Counted from the stretch's first letter, positions 30,412 to 40,530 are shown. The stretch is 46,985 nt of DNA from 12-FULL-44-12b sp964364225 (GCA_964364225.1 CAYIKP010000005.1:1-46985), one strand, 5' to 3'. The notes: a model not told the origin generated them from the letters alone. Made by a program: numbers and translations.

Positions 30412-33400
30412 ATGACAAAAACTATGGAAAAAAGACTTCCTGTGGGCGCATTCCCAAAGAAAGTCTTCGGAAAGTACAAAAAGCCCCTAGTTGAGGTTCC
30501 TAATCTTGTGGAGCTTCAATTAAAAAGCTTTAATTGGCTTCTCAAAGAAGGTTTGAAAGAAGTGTTTGATGAATTCAAAACCATCAAGGATTTCACTGGC
30601 AAGAAATTTGAACTTCAGTTCCTATCTTTCGAACTTGCGGAACCAAAGACAGATGAATATTTTGCTAAAAACCAGAAAGCCTCATTTGAGGCTCCTCTTA
30701 AGGCACGAGTGAGATTAAAGAACCTTCATTTGGGAACCGTAAAAGAGCAAGAGATTTTTATGGCAGATTTTCCTTTGATGACCCCTCATGGAACTTTTGT
30801 TATCTCTGGTATTGAAAGAGTTATAGTTCCACAGTTGGCACGCTCATATGGCGTGTTTTTTACTGTTAACGATCTTAAAACCAAAAAACAATTTGGTGCA
30901 AAAATAATTCCTTCTCGTGGCGCTTGGCTTGAATTTGAGACTGATCAAGACGGTGTTATCTATGTTCGTATAGATAAAAAGAGAAAATTCCCCGTAACAA
31001 CTCTAATAAGAGCATTTGGTGCAGGAACTGATGCAGAAATTAAGAAACTCTTTAGCAAGGTGGAGGGTGCAGAACACTTCATTACAAAAACTCTCGCAAA
31101 AGATCACTCTAAAAATACAGATGAAGCATGTGTTGAAATTCACAGAAGACTTCGTGATGGTGATTTAGCTACTGTTGAAAATGCCCGTGAATTCGTGAAG
31201 TCAATTTTTGATCCAGAAAGATATGACCTTTCAAGAGTAGGTCGTTACAGATTTAATAATCGTTTTCACAAGAAAACAGGAGACATTGAGGTCGAAAGAA
31301 AAACTTTAAACCTTGAAGATGTTCAAACAATTCTTTCTCACATTGTTTACCTAAACATTACTCCCGGATCAGAAGGAGACGACATTGATCACTTAGGCTC
31401 ACGCAGAGTGCGCGCCGTTGGAGAGCTTTTCCAGCAAAAGATTCGCGTTGGAATGGCACAAATAAAGAGAAATATTCAGAACAGAATGTCGGTTGTTGAT
31501 ACTGATGTAACATTGCCGGTGCAATTTATTTCACCAAAACCTCTTCAGGCTCGTATAAAAGAATTCTTTACCACAAACCAGCTTTCTCAATTCATGCAGC
31601 AAACCAATGCTCTTGAAGAACAGGAACATCTAAGAACTCTTTCTGCCCTTGGTCCTGGAGGCTTGAATCGATCTCGTGCAGGTTTTGAAGTACGTGACGT
31701 TCATCCATCTCACTACGGTAGACTTTGTCCAATTCACACCCCAGAAGGCCCAAACATTGGTCTTATTTTACGCCTCTCTGTTTTTGCTCGAGTAAATGAT
31801 TTTGGAATGATCGAAACACCTTACGCAAAAGTAAAGGATGGAAAATTAACAGGAGAAATTATTTATCTAAATGCTCAAGAAGAGGAAGACAACCATATTG
31901 CACACGCCGCAACGGATGTTGATGAAGATGGACACATTGTTTCTGAAGAAGTTGAGGTGCGTCATAAGGGTAATCCTGCAGCAGTTTCTAAAAAACTTGT
32001 TGATTATATTGACGTTGCCACAAACCAAGCATTTTCTATCGCAACCTCAATGATTCCATTCTTAAACCATGATGACTCAACAAGAGCACTGATGGGATCA
32101 AACATGCAGAAACAGGGAACTCCATGCATTCTTCCCGAAGCCCCACTTGTTGCAACAGGAATGGAAGGAGAGGCAGTTAAATACACAGGACGCCTTGTTA
32201 TTGCAGAGGAAGCAGGAACGGTTTCTTATGTAGATGGAAAAGTAATTAAAGTAAAAGGAGAAAAGAAAGAAAAAGAATACAAGCTAGTTAATTTTTCAAG
32301 AACCAATGGATTTACTATTTTCCACCAACGTCCAATTGTGTCTAATGGAGACAAAGTTAAGAAAGGTCAGGTTATAGGAGACACATCAACATCAGATAAT
32401 GGTCAAATGGCATTAGGACAAAATGTTCTTGTTGCCTTTATGTCTTGGACTGGTTGGAACTATGAAGACGCTATTGTTATTTCAGAGAGACTAGTAAGAA
32501 AAAATAAATTTGCATCAATTGATATAAAAGAATTTACCGTTAATGTTCGTGATACAAAATTAGGTCCCGAAGTTACAACTTGCGACATTCCAAATGTTGG
32601 CGAAAATAAACTAAAGAATTTGGCAGAAGATGGAATCGTGCGTGTTGGAGCGGAAGTTCGCCCAGGAGATATTTTGGTTGGTAAAATTACACCAAAAGGC
32701 GAGTCCCAACTTACACCGGAAGAAAGACTTTTGAGATCTCTATTTGGAGAAAAAGCTCGTGACGTGAAAGACACTTCAAAGAGAGTAGAAGGTGGAATGA
32801 GAGGAAGGGTTGTCTCTGTTCAAGTTTTTTCTCGTGAGAAGGGAGATAAGCTTGATTCAGGAATTATAAAAAGAATCCACATTGAAATTGCCGAACTTCG
32901 TTCAGTTACTGTTGGAGATAAGCTAGCAGGACGTCACGGAAACAAGGGCGTTATTTCAAGAATTCTTCCACAAGAAGATATGCCATATATGGCGGACGGT
33001 ACTCCTATTGATATTGTTTTGACTCCACTTGGTGTGCCAAGTCGTATGAACCTAGGACAGATTCTTGAAATGCACTTGGGTCTTGCAGCACATACCCTTA
33101 ATTATCAAGCAATTGTCCCACCATTCGCAGGTGCAACAGATATTGAAATAAAAGAAGAACTTAAAAAAGCTGGTTTTCCAGAGTCAGGAAAAGTAAGGCT
33201 TTTCGATGGAAGAACTGGTGAAAAATTTGAACAAGACACAGCGATTGGTTACATGTATATCTTGAAACTTCACCACATGGTGGAAGATAAAATACACATG
33301 CGTTCAATAGGACCATATTCCTTGATTACTCAGCAGCCATTGGGAGGAAAAGCTCAAAATGGAGGTCAGCGTTTTGGAGAAATGGAAGTGTGGGCACTAC

Positions 33401-33645
33401 TTGGATACGGAGCTTCTTATACACTTCGTGAAATGCTTACTATCAAATCAGACGACATCGTTGGTCGTTCCGCTGCATTCGATTCAATCGTTAAGGGAGA
33501 AAGAATGAAAACTCCCGGAATTCCTGCGTCATTTAATGTGATGCTTCACAATTTGCGCGGGCTCGGTTTGGATATTGTTTTGAAAAAGAAAGGTCTAGCA
33601 GGCAAGTCGGCTGGTCGTAAACCAAAGGAAAAAATAAGCGAATAA
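30412..33645 (+). CDS. rpoB: DNA-directed RNA polymerase beta subunit
   Basis: The 1077-residue beta subunit is collinear with bacterial RpoB, lacking the large lineage-specific insertions of E. coli (1342). Conserved blocks include LSALGPGGLNRSRAGFEVRDVH, GRLCPIHTPEGPNIGLI, GQNVLVAFMSWTGWNYEDAIV, KLAGRHGNKGVIS and the C-terminal GGKAQNGGQRFGEMEVWALLGYGA. The rifampicin pocket (residues 393-413) differs from sensitive enzymes at positions equivalent to E. coli D516 (Gln), S522 (Glu) and R529 (Thr). It heads the rpoB-rpoC-dnaG-rpoD run. A second ATG at 30424 is a possible alternative start. Confidence 0.97.
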   Translation: MTKTMEKRLPVGAFPKKVFGKYKKPLVEVPNLVELQLKSFNWLLKEGLKEVFDEFKTIKDFTGKKFELQFLSFELAEPKTDEYFAKNQKASFEAPLKARVRLKNLHLGTVKEQEIFMADFPLMTPHGTFVISGIERVIVPQLARSYGVFFTVNDLKTKKQFGAKIIPSRGAWLEFETDQDGVIYVRIDKKRKFPVTTLIRAFGAGTDAEIKKLFSKVEGAEHFITKTLAKDHSKNTDEACVEIHRRLRDGDLATVENAREFVKSIFDPERYDLSRVGRYRFNNRFHKKTGDIEVERKTLNLEDVQTILSHIVYLNITPGSEGDDIDHLGSRRVRAVGELFQQKIRVGMAQIKRNIQNRMSVVDTDVTLPVQFISPKPLQARIKEFFTTNQLSQFMQQTNALEEQEHLRTLSALGPGGLNRSRAGFEVRDVHPSHYGRLCPIHTPEGPNIGLILRLSVFARVNDFGMIETPYAKVKDGKLTGEIIYLNAQEEEDNHIAHAATDVDEDGHIVSEEVEVRHKGNPAAVSKKLVDYIDVATNQAFSIATSMIPFLNHDDSTRALMGSNMQKQGTPCILPEAPLVATGMEGEAVKYTGRLVIAEEAGTVSYVDGKVIKVKGEKKEKEYKLVNFSRTNGFTIFHQRPIVSNGDKVKKGQVIGDTSTSDNGQMALGQNVLVAFMSWTGWNYEDAIVISERLVRKNKFASIDIKEFTVNVRDTKLGPEVTTCDIPNVGENKLKNLAEDGIVRVGAEVRPGDILVGKITPKGESQLTPEERLLRSLFGEKARDVKDTSKRVEGGMRGRVVSVQVFSREKGDKLDSGIIKRIHIEIAELRSVTVGDKLAGRHGNKGVISRILPQEDMPYMADGTPIDIVLTPLGVPSRMNLGQILEMHLGLAAHTLNYQAIVPPFAGATDIEIKEELKKAGFPESGKVRLFDGRTGEKFEQDTAIGYMYILKLHHMVEDKIHMRSIGPYSLITQQPLGGKAQNGGQRFGEMEVWALLGYGASYTLREMLTIKSDDIVGRSAAFDSIVKGERMKTPGIPASFNVMLHNLRGLGLDIVLKKKGLAGKSAGRKPKEKISE

Positions 33646-33654
33646 AACAAAACC

Positions 33655-36600
33655 ATGATAAATACTAAAACACAAAAAGATTACCAAATTACAGATTTCG
33701 ACACAGTTGAACTTCGTTTGGCCTCCCCTGACCGTATTAAAGATTGGTCTTATGGAGAAGTTACAAAACCAGAAACAATCAACTATAGAACTCAAAGATC
33801 AGAAAGAAATGGTTTGTTCGATGAAAAAATCTTTGGTCCAGATAAGGACTTTGAATGTTATTGCGGTAAATACAGAGGAATTAGATACAAGGGAATAGTT
33901 TGTGAGAAATGTGGAGTTGAGATTACTCGCTCGATTGTTCGCCGTGAAAGAATGGGACACATTGAGTTAGCTGCCCCTGTTTGTCATATTTGGTTTTTGA
34001 AATCAATGCCATCTAGACTTGCACTCATCACTGGAGTTCCATCTGGAGACTTGGAAAAAGTTATTTACTTTGCTGGATACATTGTTACTAAGGTTAATAT
34101 CTCTGAAAAAGATAGAATTCTTAAAGACCTAGATTCAGAGTTCAAAGCAAAAGTAAAATCACTTCAAGACGATAAATCAAAAGAACATCTAAAAGGACTC
34201 TTTCAGGAAACAAAAAAAGACATCGAATCTATTGCTGTTGGAAAAGTGTTAGATGAAGTTGCATACCATAATTTCTCAATGAAATATGCGACTCTCTTTG
34301 AGGCCTCTATTGGCTCTGAGCCGTTGTTTGAAATGTTAAAGAATCTTGACCTCAAAAAACTTTTAGCAGAATTGGAAGTAAATATTGAAAAGGCCTCCGC
34401 AGCAGAAACAGCAAAGCTTACAAAAAGAATTTCACTCATAAGGCATATGGTTTTGAATGGTATTCGTCCAGAGTGGATGTTCTTAATTCGTATTCCTGTT
34501 ATTCCACCAGCACTTCGCCCAATGGTGCCACTTGATGGTGGGCGCTATGCAACATCTGATGTAAACGATCTTTACAGAAGAGTGATCAACAGAAATAATC
34601 GTTTGAAGAAATTGAAGGATATTAATGCCCCTGACGTAATTCTTAGAAATGAAAAAAGAATTCTTCAAGAGGCAGTAGATGCACTTATTGATAACACCAT
34701 TAGACACTCTGGTGGAGCAGGTGCTGTTAATCAAAGCCAAAGAAGACCATTAAAGAGCTTGTCAGACAACTTAAAAGGAAAGCGCGGTTTATTTAGACAA
34801 AACCTACTTGGAAAAAGAGTGGACTATTCTGGCCGTTCTGTGATTGTTGTTGGTCCAGAATTGGAACTAAATGAATGCGGTCTTCCAAAACACATGGCGC
34901 TTGAATTATTCAAACCTTTTGTTATTGCAGAACTTTTGAAAAGAGAGCTTGCATATAACATTCGTGGAGCAGGACGTTTAATTGAAGATGGAATACCAGA
35001 AGTTTGGGCAATTCTAGAAGATATTATTAAAGATAGGTACGTACTTCTAAACCGCGCACCTACTCTTCACCGCTTGTCTATTCAGGCGTTTAAACCAGTG
35101 CTTATTGAAGGAAACGCTATCCAAGTTCACCCACTTGTATGTACTGCTTTCAACGCAGACTTCGATGGAGATCAAATGGCTGTTCATGTTCCACTTTCTC
35201 CAGAAGCTCAACTTGAGGCTAAAGAGGTAATGGCGTCAGATAAAAATATCTTAAAGCCCGGTTCAGGAGAGCCAACAGTAATTTCTAAACTTCTTGATGT
35301 TGTATTGGGTGCTTTCTGGATGACAAAAGATGTGAGTGGTGAAAAGGGTGAAGGAAAAATATTCGATAGACCAAACAGTGCAATTCTTGCTTATGACTTC
35401 GGCGAACTTTCTTTGCGAGCAAAAATAAAAGTTCGTGGAAAGACAGACACTGCAAAGTATGCAGAGTTTAAAGAAGGACTTTTTGAAACAACTGTTGGCA
35501 GACTTTTGTTCAACTCTGTTTTACCTCCTGACTATCCGTTTGTGAATATGGCGATAGATAGAAAGAAAATGTCAGCAATGTTTGAAAATCTTATTGCTGT
35601 TTATGGAATAGGTGCAATTCCAGGTATCTTGGACAAGATTAAGGCATTCTCATTCAAATATGCGCTTCATTCAGGTATTACTTGGGGAATTGATGATGTG
35701 AAAATTCCAGATGGAAAAGGAGTTGTTGTTGAAGCTGCACTCAAAAGGGCCAATGCAATTAAGGAAGAATTTAACCAAGGTCTTATTTCAGAAGAAGAGC
35801 GTTTAGAAAAGAATGTAGAAATATGGCAGTCCGCAAAGGCAGAGGTGGAAAAGCTTCTTCCTCAAACTCTAGGCAACACTGATTCTGTAAATGACATGAT
35901 TCAATCTGGTGCCCGCGGATCTATTTCAAACATCACACAAATGGTTGGTATGAAGGGGCTTATTACTAACACCCAAGGAGAGACAATTGAATTTCCAATC
36001 ATTTCTTGTATGAAGGAAGGGTTGACTCCGATTGAATACTTCATTACTACTCACGGATCAAGAAAGGGTCTCACTGACACAGCACTTAACACAGCTCGAG
36101 CAGGATATCTCACAAGAAAACTCTTTGATGTTTCTCAAGACATTATTGTTACTGAAGAAGATTGTGGTACTAAAAAGGGAATAGTAATTTCTACTGAATC
36201 TGCATCAGGTATTGAACTTTCTCTAGTAAAAATCCTAAAAGGGAGATTCTTAGCAGAAGATATTGTTGATCAAAAAGGTGAAGTAGTCTTTAAAAGAGAT
36301 CACTTTATAACAAAGCAAGACGCGGAAAAAGTGGCGCTGTTGGGAGTAAAAAATGTAATAGTTCGCTCTCCTATGTCCTGTGCATCTATAAAGGGTGTAT
36401 GTAAACACTGCTATGGTGTTGACTTAGGTAAAAACGAAATTATTGATTTAGGTGAAGCAGTGGGTACTGTTGCAGCCCAAGCAATTGGTGAACCAGGTAC
36501 ACAACTTACAATGAGAACATTTCACGCTGGAGGTATTGCGTCAGCTGGAGGAGACATCACTCAAGGTCTTCCTCGTGTTGAGGAATTATTTGAAAACAGA

Positions 36601-37347
36601 ATGCCAAAAAATCCAGCTACTGTTTCTCGTGTAGATGGAATGGTAAGTGAAATCAAAAAAGGCGAAGAAAAAATTATTTGTGTTTTGCCTGATATTAAGT
36701 CTGGAAAAGAGGACAAAATTGAGTATGTTGTTCCGGCCATTCGCGTTATAACGGTAAAAGAGGGTCAGAAAATATCTAAAGGAGATCTACTTACAGACGG
36801 TTCTGCTGATCTAGATGAGTTGTTCAAATATGCTGGTAAGGAGCGCACACAAGAATATCTTATTCGTGAAATTTCAAAGATCTATGAGCTACAAGGTGAA
36901 GCGGTATCAAGAAAGCACATGGAGGTTATCTTGAAACAAATGTTCTCAAGAAGAAAAATTATTTCAACGGGAGATACAGATTTCTCAAGAGGAGACATTG
37001 TGGAATTTGAAGAAGTATTGGATGCAAATGCGAACATGAGAGATGCTGGTAAAGAAGAGGCCAAAGCAGAAGAACTTTTGATGGGTATTACAGAAGTGGC
37101 CCTTTCCAGAAAAAGTGTTCTTTCAGCTGCTTCATTCCAGCACACAACTCGTGTTCTTATCTCAAATGCACTTCGTGCCAAAGATGATGAACTAACAGGA
37201 CTAAAGGAAAACGTTATTATTGGACGCTTAATTCCAGCTGGTACAGGGTTTGAAGGTTCGAAGAAATACAACTTAATCAAAGCTCTACAAAAAGAACTAG
37301 ACGAGAAAGAACAAAGATTTGTTTCACTAAACGAGTCGGGGGAGTAG
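33655..37347 (+). CDS. rpoC: DNA-directed RNA polymerase beta' subunit
   Basis: The 1230-residue beta' subunit carries the N-terminal zinc ribbon (CYCGKYRGIRYKGIVCEKCG), the active-site magnesium motif NADFDGDQMAVH near residue 501, the bridge helix and trigger loop region (THGSRKGLTDTALNTARAGYLTRKL), and the second zinc site (C...CxxxxxGVCKHCYG). It lies 9 bp after rpoB with no Shine-Dalgarno, suggesting translation follows directly from rpoB. dnaG starts 11 bp after its stop, giving a continuous transcription unit. Confidence 0.97.
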   Translation: MINTKTQKDYQITDFDTVELRLASPDRIKDWSYGEVTKPETINYRTQRSERNGLFDEKIFGPDKDFECYCGKYRGIRYKGIVCEKCGVEITRSIVRRERMGHIELAAPVCHIWFLKSMPSRLALITGVPSGDLEKVIYFAGYIVTKVNISEKDRILKDLDSEFKAKVKSLQDDKSKEHLKGLFQETKKDIESIAVGKVLDEVAYHNFSMKYATLFEASIGSEPLFEMLKNLDLKKLLAELEVNIEKASAAETAKLTKRISLIRHMVLNGIRPEWMFLIRIPVIPPALRPMVPLDGGRYATSDVNDLYRRVINRNNRLKKLKDINAPDVILRNEKRILQEAVDALIDNTIRHSGGAGAVNQSQRRPLKSLSDNLKGKRGLFRQNLLGKRVDYSGRSVIVVGPELELNECGLPKHMALELFKPFVIAELLKRELAYNIRGAGRLIEDGIPEVWAILEDIIKDRYVLLNRAPTLHRLSIQAFKPVLIEGNAIQVHPLVCTAFNADFDGDQMAVHVPLSPEAQLEAKEVMASDKNILKPGSGEPTVISKLLDVVLGAFWMTKDVSGEKGEGKIFDRPNSAILAYDFGELSLRAKIKVRGKTDTAKYAEFKEGLFETTVGRLLFNSVLPPDYPFVNMAIDRKKMSAMFENLIAVYGIGAIPGILDKIKAFSFKYALHSGITWGIDDVKIPDGKGVVVEAALKRANAIKEEFNQGLISEEERLEKNVEIWQSAKAEVEKLLPQTLGNTDSVNDMIQSGARGSISNITQMVGMKGLITNTQGETIEFPIISCMKEGLTPIEYFITTHGSRKGLTDTALNTARAGYLTRKLFDVSQDIIVTEEDCGTKKGIVISTESASGIELSLVKILKGRFLAEDIVDQKGEVVFKRDHFITKQDAEKVALLGVKNVIVRSPMSCASIKGVCKHCYGVDLGKNEIIDLGEAVGTVAAQAIGEPGTQLTMRTFHAGGIASAGGDITQGLPRVEELFENRMPKNPATVSRVDGMVSEIKKGEEKIICVLPDIKSGKEDKIEYVVPAIRVITVKEGQKISKGDLLTDGSADLDELFKYAGKERTQEYLIREISKIYELQGEAVSRKHMEVILKQMFSRRKIISTGDTDFSRGDIVEFEEVLDANANMRDAGKEEAKAEELLMGITEVALSRKSVLSAASFQHTTRVLISNALRAKDDELTGLKENVIIGRLIPAGTGFEGSKKYNLIKALQKELDEKEQRFVSLNESGE

Positions 37348-37358
37348 AATAACCTTGA

Positions 37359-39062
37359 ATGACAAGGGAAATAGAGCAAATAAAAGACCGCCTAGATATA
37401 GTGAGCGTTGTTGGCGAATATCTACCACTTCAAAAAGCGGGGAGTAACTTAAAGGCCAATTGTCCGTTCCACAACGAAAAAACTCCGTCTTTTTTCGTTT
37501 CCCCATCTCGTGGCAGTTTCTATTGTTTTGGTTGTGGTGCAAAAGGAGATATTTTTTCTTTTGTAGAAGAGATGGAAGGATTGGATTTTAGGGGTGCTTT
37601 TGAGTTTCTTGCTAAAAAAGCCGGAGTAGAAATAACAAAAGTATCTCCTCAAATCCGTGCAGAAAATGATAGAGCTATCCTAGCAATAGAAGAAGCAAAT
37701 ATTTATTTCTCTGGCGAGCTAGAAAAAAATAAAGATGCCCACAAGTATCTTTTAAAAAGAGGATTAACAGAAGAGACTATAAAAAAATTCTCGTTAGGAT
37801 TTGCTCCTGCCGGTTGGAGAAACTTGAAAGAATACCTCACAAAGAAAGGTTTTACAGAAGAAGAGATATTGAGGGCAGGGCTTATAAAGAAAGTGGACGA
37901 TGCCGGTGAAAACAAAGAGCCCTACGATGTTTTTAGAGAAAGAATTATCTTCCCTCTGTCTGAATCATCTGGAAGGGTAGTGGGCTTTTCTGGGCGTTCA
38001 ATGGATGAAGACACCAATCCGCCAAAATATTTGAACAGTCCAGATTCAAAAATATTTAACAAAAGTGAAATTCTTTACGGATTAGATAAAGGAAAAAATG
38101 CAATTAGAGAAAAGGACTTCTCAATCATTGTAGAAGGTCAAATGGATCTTTTAATGTCTCATCAATCAGGGATTAAGAATACTGTTGCTGCGTCAGGTAC
38201 AGCGGTTACAAGGGCGCATATTGAAAGGTTAAAGAAAATATCTCCAAGAATTCTTATTTCGCTCGACGCAGATGGGGCAGGGGTGAGAGCTGCGCTTCGT
38301 ACAGCAACAATTGCGCTTGAGCTTGGAATGGAAGTCAAAATAGCAAAATTAACTGGAAAAGATCCGGCGGAAATTATAGAAAAAAATTTAGAAGAGTATA
38401 AGAATTGTTTAAAGAGCGCACTACCATTTATTGAATTCGTCTTAGACATAATAATGAGAGAGACCCTTGATGAAAGGGCGCGTGCTAAAAGAATTGAAAA
38501 AGAGATTGTGCCACTTCTAACATTAATTCAAAGTGCAGTGGAGAGATCTCATACTATAAAGAAGGTAAGTCAAAAAAGTGGAATTCCAGAGAGAGCCCTG
38601 GAAGAAGACACAGAGAGATTTAAAAGGTCAAAAGGCAGGGCAACAATGACAACTAGTGAGAACCCAAAGAAAGAGGTTAAGGGGGATGTAGTAAACCAAA
38701 TTGAAAGACATGCTGTTGGGTTAATGTACGCAATGGAAGAGGGTGAAAAATTTGCACTGGACATAAAGGACTCTTTCTCATTCTTGACAGACGTGGAAAG
38801 ATCCTCTATGCTTCTACGTTACGAACCCAAGCGAGAAGAACTCGTCTTCGAGGTTGAGAACTACTACGGCAATGATGACCCTATTAGGGCAAGCCGGAAC
38901 CTCGAGGAGGTCATCCTCAATTTCAAATCAGATTGTCTTAAAAAACGCCTAGAGGCGTTTGTTGCTGGTTTATCGAGAGCAGAAACGGCGCACGATAAAG
39001 AAAAAGCAAAAGAAATTTTAATGTTAATACAAGAGACTCAAAAGGAGTTAAATAATAAATAG
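37359..39062 (+). CDS. dnaG: DNA primase
   Basis: The 567-residue primase has the N-terminal CHC2 zinc finger (C35, H38, C56, C59 in CPFHNEKTPSFF and FYCFGCGAKGD), the RNA polymerase domain, and the TOPRIM domain with FSIIVEGQMDLLMSHQSG and ISLDADGAG, which supply the acidic catalytic residues. The C-terminal helicase-binding domain is present but divergent. It sits between rpoC and rpoD; dnaG-rpoD adjacency recalls the macromolecular-synthesis operon (rpsU-dnaG-rpoD) but here it is joined to rpoBC. Confidence 0.95.
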   Translation: MTREIEQIKDRLDIVSVVGEYLPLQKAGSNLKANCPFHNEKTPSFFVSPSRGSFYCFGCGAKGDIFSFVEEMEGLDFRGAFEFLAKKAGVEITKVSPQIRAENDRAILAIEEANIYFSGELEKNKDAHKYLLKRGLTEETIKKFSLGFAPAGWRNLKEYLTKKGFTEEEILRAGLIKKVDDAGENKEPYDVFRERIIFPLSESSGRVVGFSGRSMDEDTNPPKYLNSPDSKIFNKSEILYGLDKGKNAIREKDFSIIVEGQMDLLMSHQSGIKNTVAASGTAVTRAHIERLKKISPRILISLDADGAGVRAALRTATIALELGMEVKIAKLTGKDPAEIIEKNLEEYKNCLKSALPFIEFVLDIIMRETLDERARAKRIEKEIVPLLTLIQSAVERSHTIKKVSQKSGIPERALEEDTERFKRSKGRATMTTSENPKKEVKGDVVNQIERHAVGLMYAMEEGEKFALDIKDSFSFLTDVERSSMLLRYEPKREELVFEVENYYGNDDPIRASRNLEEVILNFKSDCLKKRLEAFVAGLSRAETAHDKEKAKEILMLIQETQKELNNK

Positions 39063-39076
39063 ATAAACATAAACTC

Positions 39077-40309
39077 ATGGCCAAAAAAACCAAAAAGAAA
39101 GTTTCCAAACCAAAATCAAAAAAACCTGCAAAGAAAGTAGTTAAAAAAGTTAAAAAGCTAGTAAAAAAAGCAGTTAAAAAGCCAGCTAAAAAAGTTGCAA
39201 AAGTTTCTCAAAAACAGAATGCTAAAAAAGTAGATATTGACTCTAAAATTGATAAACTTTTAAATAGAGGAAAGTCTCGAGGCTTTGTTACTTATGATGA
39301 AATTCTAAAAGAATTCCCAACAATTGAGCAAAACATTATTTTTCTTGATGATCTTTATGAAAAACTTCAAGCCAATGGCATTGATGTTTTGGAGGGAGGT
39401 GGACTTTTAGATGTTTCTTCTCCAGAGGAAATTACCGTAAGCAAGAAATATGAGTACGGTAGCAGATCAGAAGGCTCTTTCGACTCAATTCAAATGTATT
39501 TAAGGGAGATTGGCCAGTATCCCTTGATTACTGGAAATATGGAAAAGGAGCTAGCTAAAAGAATTGAGGCTGGTGATGAAGAAGCAAAAAATTTACTCGC
39601 AAAAGCAAACCTTCGTTTGGTGGTTTCGATTGCAAAGAAATATGCAAACAGATCCCCTGATTTAACATTGCTAGATTTGATCCAAGAGGGGAATTTGGGT
39701 TTGTTTAAGGCGGTAGACAAGTTTGATTGGACAAAAGGCTATAAGTTTTCGACATATGCTACTTGGTGGATTCGTCAGGCCATAACTCGCGCCTTAGCTG
39801 ACCAAAGCAGAACTATTCGTGTGCCAGTTCATATGGTTGAAACAATTGCTAAATATAAGCAGGTTGTTCGCCGTCTTACACAAGATTTAGGAAGAGATCC
39901 ATTACCAGAAGAAATAGCAACAGAAATGAATATTGAGGTAGAAAAAATTTATCAAATTGAAAAAATTGACCAGGCGACTGTTTCTCTAGAGAGTCCAGTT
40001 GGAGATGAAGGGGATGATGGCAAGTCAAAACTAGGGGATTTTGTGGCGGACGATAAAATACTTTCTCCAGACGCAGAAGCATCTCGTAGAATTGTTCAAG
40101 ATCAAGTGCGTGAAATTTTAAATGAATTACCACCAAAAGAGAGAAAGATTCTTGAAATGCGCTACGGACTTGCAGATGGGTTTACTCATACTCTTGAAGA
40201 AGTTGGAAAGGTCTTTGGTGTTACTCGCGAAAGAATTCGCCAAATTGAGGCAAAGGCATTAGAGAAAATAAGACAGCATGAGAAGATAAATCGTTTGAAG
40301 GGGCATTAA
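39077..40309 (+). CDS. rpoD: Primary sigma factor with Lys-rich N-terminal tail
   Basis: The 410-residue sigma-70 has region 1.2 (SFDSIQMYLREIGQYPLIT), region 2 (LRLVVSIAKKYANR, GNLGLFKAVDKFDWTKGYKFSTYATWWIRQAITRAL), region 3, and region 4 with the helix-turn-helix EVGKVFGVTRERIRQIEAKALEKIRQ. Conserved region 2.4 and 4.2 residues fit recognition of TATAAT and TTGACA boxes as seen in this window. The first 50 residues are an unusual Lys/Ala/Pro/Val tail resembling histone H1-like tails. Region 1.1 proper is reduced. Confidence 0.95.
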   Translation: MAKKTKKKVSKPKSKKPAKKVVKKVKKLVKKAVKKPAKKVAKVSQKQNAKKVDIDSKIDKLLNRGKSRGFVTYDEILKEFPTIEQNIIFLDDLYEKLQANGIDVLEGGGLLDVSSPEEITVSKKYEYGSRSEGSFDSIQMYLREIGQYPLITGNMEKELAKRIEAGDEEAKNLLAKANLRLVVSIAKKYANRSPDLTLLDLIQEGNLGLFKAVDKFDWTKGYKFSTYATWWIRQAITRALADQSRTIRVPVHMVETIAKYKQVVRRLTQDLGRDPLPEEIATEMNIEVEKIYQIEKIDQATVSLESPVGDEGDDGKSKLGDFVADDKILSPDAEASRRIVQDQVREILNELPPKERKILEMRYGLADGFTHTLEEVGKVFGVTRERIRQIEAKALEKIRQHEKINRLKGH

Positions 40310-40514
40310 AAGACTGCTCGTAGTGTGCGGTTTCAGAATCAACTGCCGCTCGAGTGAAAATTTTGAAATCAGGAAGCTTCATATAACGAAAAACATCAGA
40401 ACTCGTCCTTCGACAGGCTCAGGACTCAAACAGCTGATGTTTTTCTATTACGCTAATCCTGATTTCAAAATACTCTCGTGAGCTTCCAAAACCGCACACT
40501 ACTCGCTTTAAGTT
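40310..40514. repeat. Four-level nested palindrome after rpoD
   Basis: Outermost arms: TAGTGTGCGGTTT (40321-40333) with AAACCGCACACTA (40489-40501). Next: TTTTGAAATCAGG (40361-40373) with CCTGATTTCAAAA (40458-40470). Next: AAAAACATCAG (40389-40399) with CTGATGTTTTT (40434-40444). Innermost: a REP-like hairpin GTCCT...AGGAC (40405-40425). All these arms are perfect. Boundary motifs CTGCTCG and ACTCGCTTTAAGTT match the elements after rnc and rpsP. Confidence 0.85.
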
Positions 40515-40530
40515 CTAAATAAAAACAAAT

